Source of the DNA: Pelagophyceae sp. CCMP2097
Taxonomy: Eukaryota > Sar > Pelagophyceae
Assembly: GCA_026770575.1 (NCBI GenBank)
Contig: MU657236.1
Coordinates: 230,849 to 260,044 of the forward strand
Reading direction: 5' to 3'
DNA: 29,196 bases
Of the stretch, positions 29,041 through 29,196 are shown one piece after another; the first letter of the stretch is position 1; every line of letters begins with the position of its first letter. The translations under genes and the position numbers were made by a program. The notes under the pieces were generated by a model, which was not told the DNA's origin, made no database searches, and saw nothing but the letters and a program-made list of their open reading frames with translations.

Positions 29041-29196
29041 GGCCAGGGAAAAGGGTTCCGAGTTCGAACCCGGACCCGCGAAAACGGAGGTAATGACGGG
29101 ACAACGTCCGCCCATCCGAGCTGACCCAGAGTTAGGATCCGGGTCTCGGCTCTGGTCTCGGCGTTTGAGGGACAGAGTCACGGGTCCGGCCCTTTT
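29041..29196. other. Right edge, nothing recognised
   Basis: GC-rich sequence with a GAGTTCGAACCCGG motif at about 29058 that resembles a pol III B box, but it has no matching tRNA fold. Confidence 0.4.

Noticed and set aside
28683..29124. Alanine- and cysteine-rich frames in the right-end array
   Set aside because: They arise from the GGCTGCGCCG hairpin repeat, with equally open frames on the reverse strand.

Overview
The window is nuclear DNA from a eukaryote: very GC-rich, about one third satellite-like repeats, with spliced genes and one assembly gap (550 N). Gene content and style point to a picoplanktonic stramenopile alga, most likely a pelagophyte of the Aureococcus kind. This is inference from tiny introns (43-99 bp), high GC, an AAE3-type adenylation/carrier/ankyrin fusion and a selenocysteine-type peroxiredoxin; no database search was possible.

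Four protein genes can be supported; for three of them the exons had to be joined by hand. (1) 889-7368 (+): an acyl-activating enzyme (AMP-binding) + phosphopantetheine carrier + ankyrin-repeat protein of 963 aa, split by one 3.6-kb intron that interrupts the SGTT/RPK nucleotide-binding loop. (2) 11240-12334 (+): a methyltransferase-like protein with an NPPY motif and a very basic N-terminus. (3) complement 15792-23103: a SPFH/Band-7 protein of the HIR (hypersensitive-induced response) family in 13 recognisable exons; four introns of 0.9-2.6 kb or of pure tandem repeat carry most of its 7.3 kb. (4) complement 26402-27572: a type II peroxiredoxin in 7 exons, 198 codons, whose only in-frame stop is a TGA exactly at the peroxidatic cysteine position, the signature of a selenoprotein.

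Between and inside the genes: degenerate 12-13 bp satellites built around CCTCGAGACGGCC fill the large introns of genes 1 and 3, always in the same orientation relative to transcription. Other repeats are two decayed non-LTR retrotransposon tails (8.3-8.7 kb and 24.6-24.9 kb), nested inverted-repeat elements with a clear 6-bp target duplication (24.9-25.5 kb), a fold-back element beside the 3' end of the peroxiredoxin gene, a TCGGGT-rich repeat family in two copies, and a palindromic CCCAATATGGG family in three copies. The two ends of the window (1-720 and about 27780-28490) are inverted copies of one another; the right copy runs on into an 800-bp array of GGCGGCTGCGCCGCC hairpins. The genes do not form an obvious pathway.
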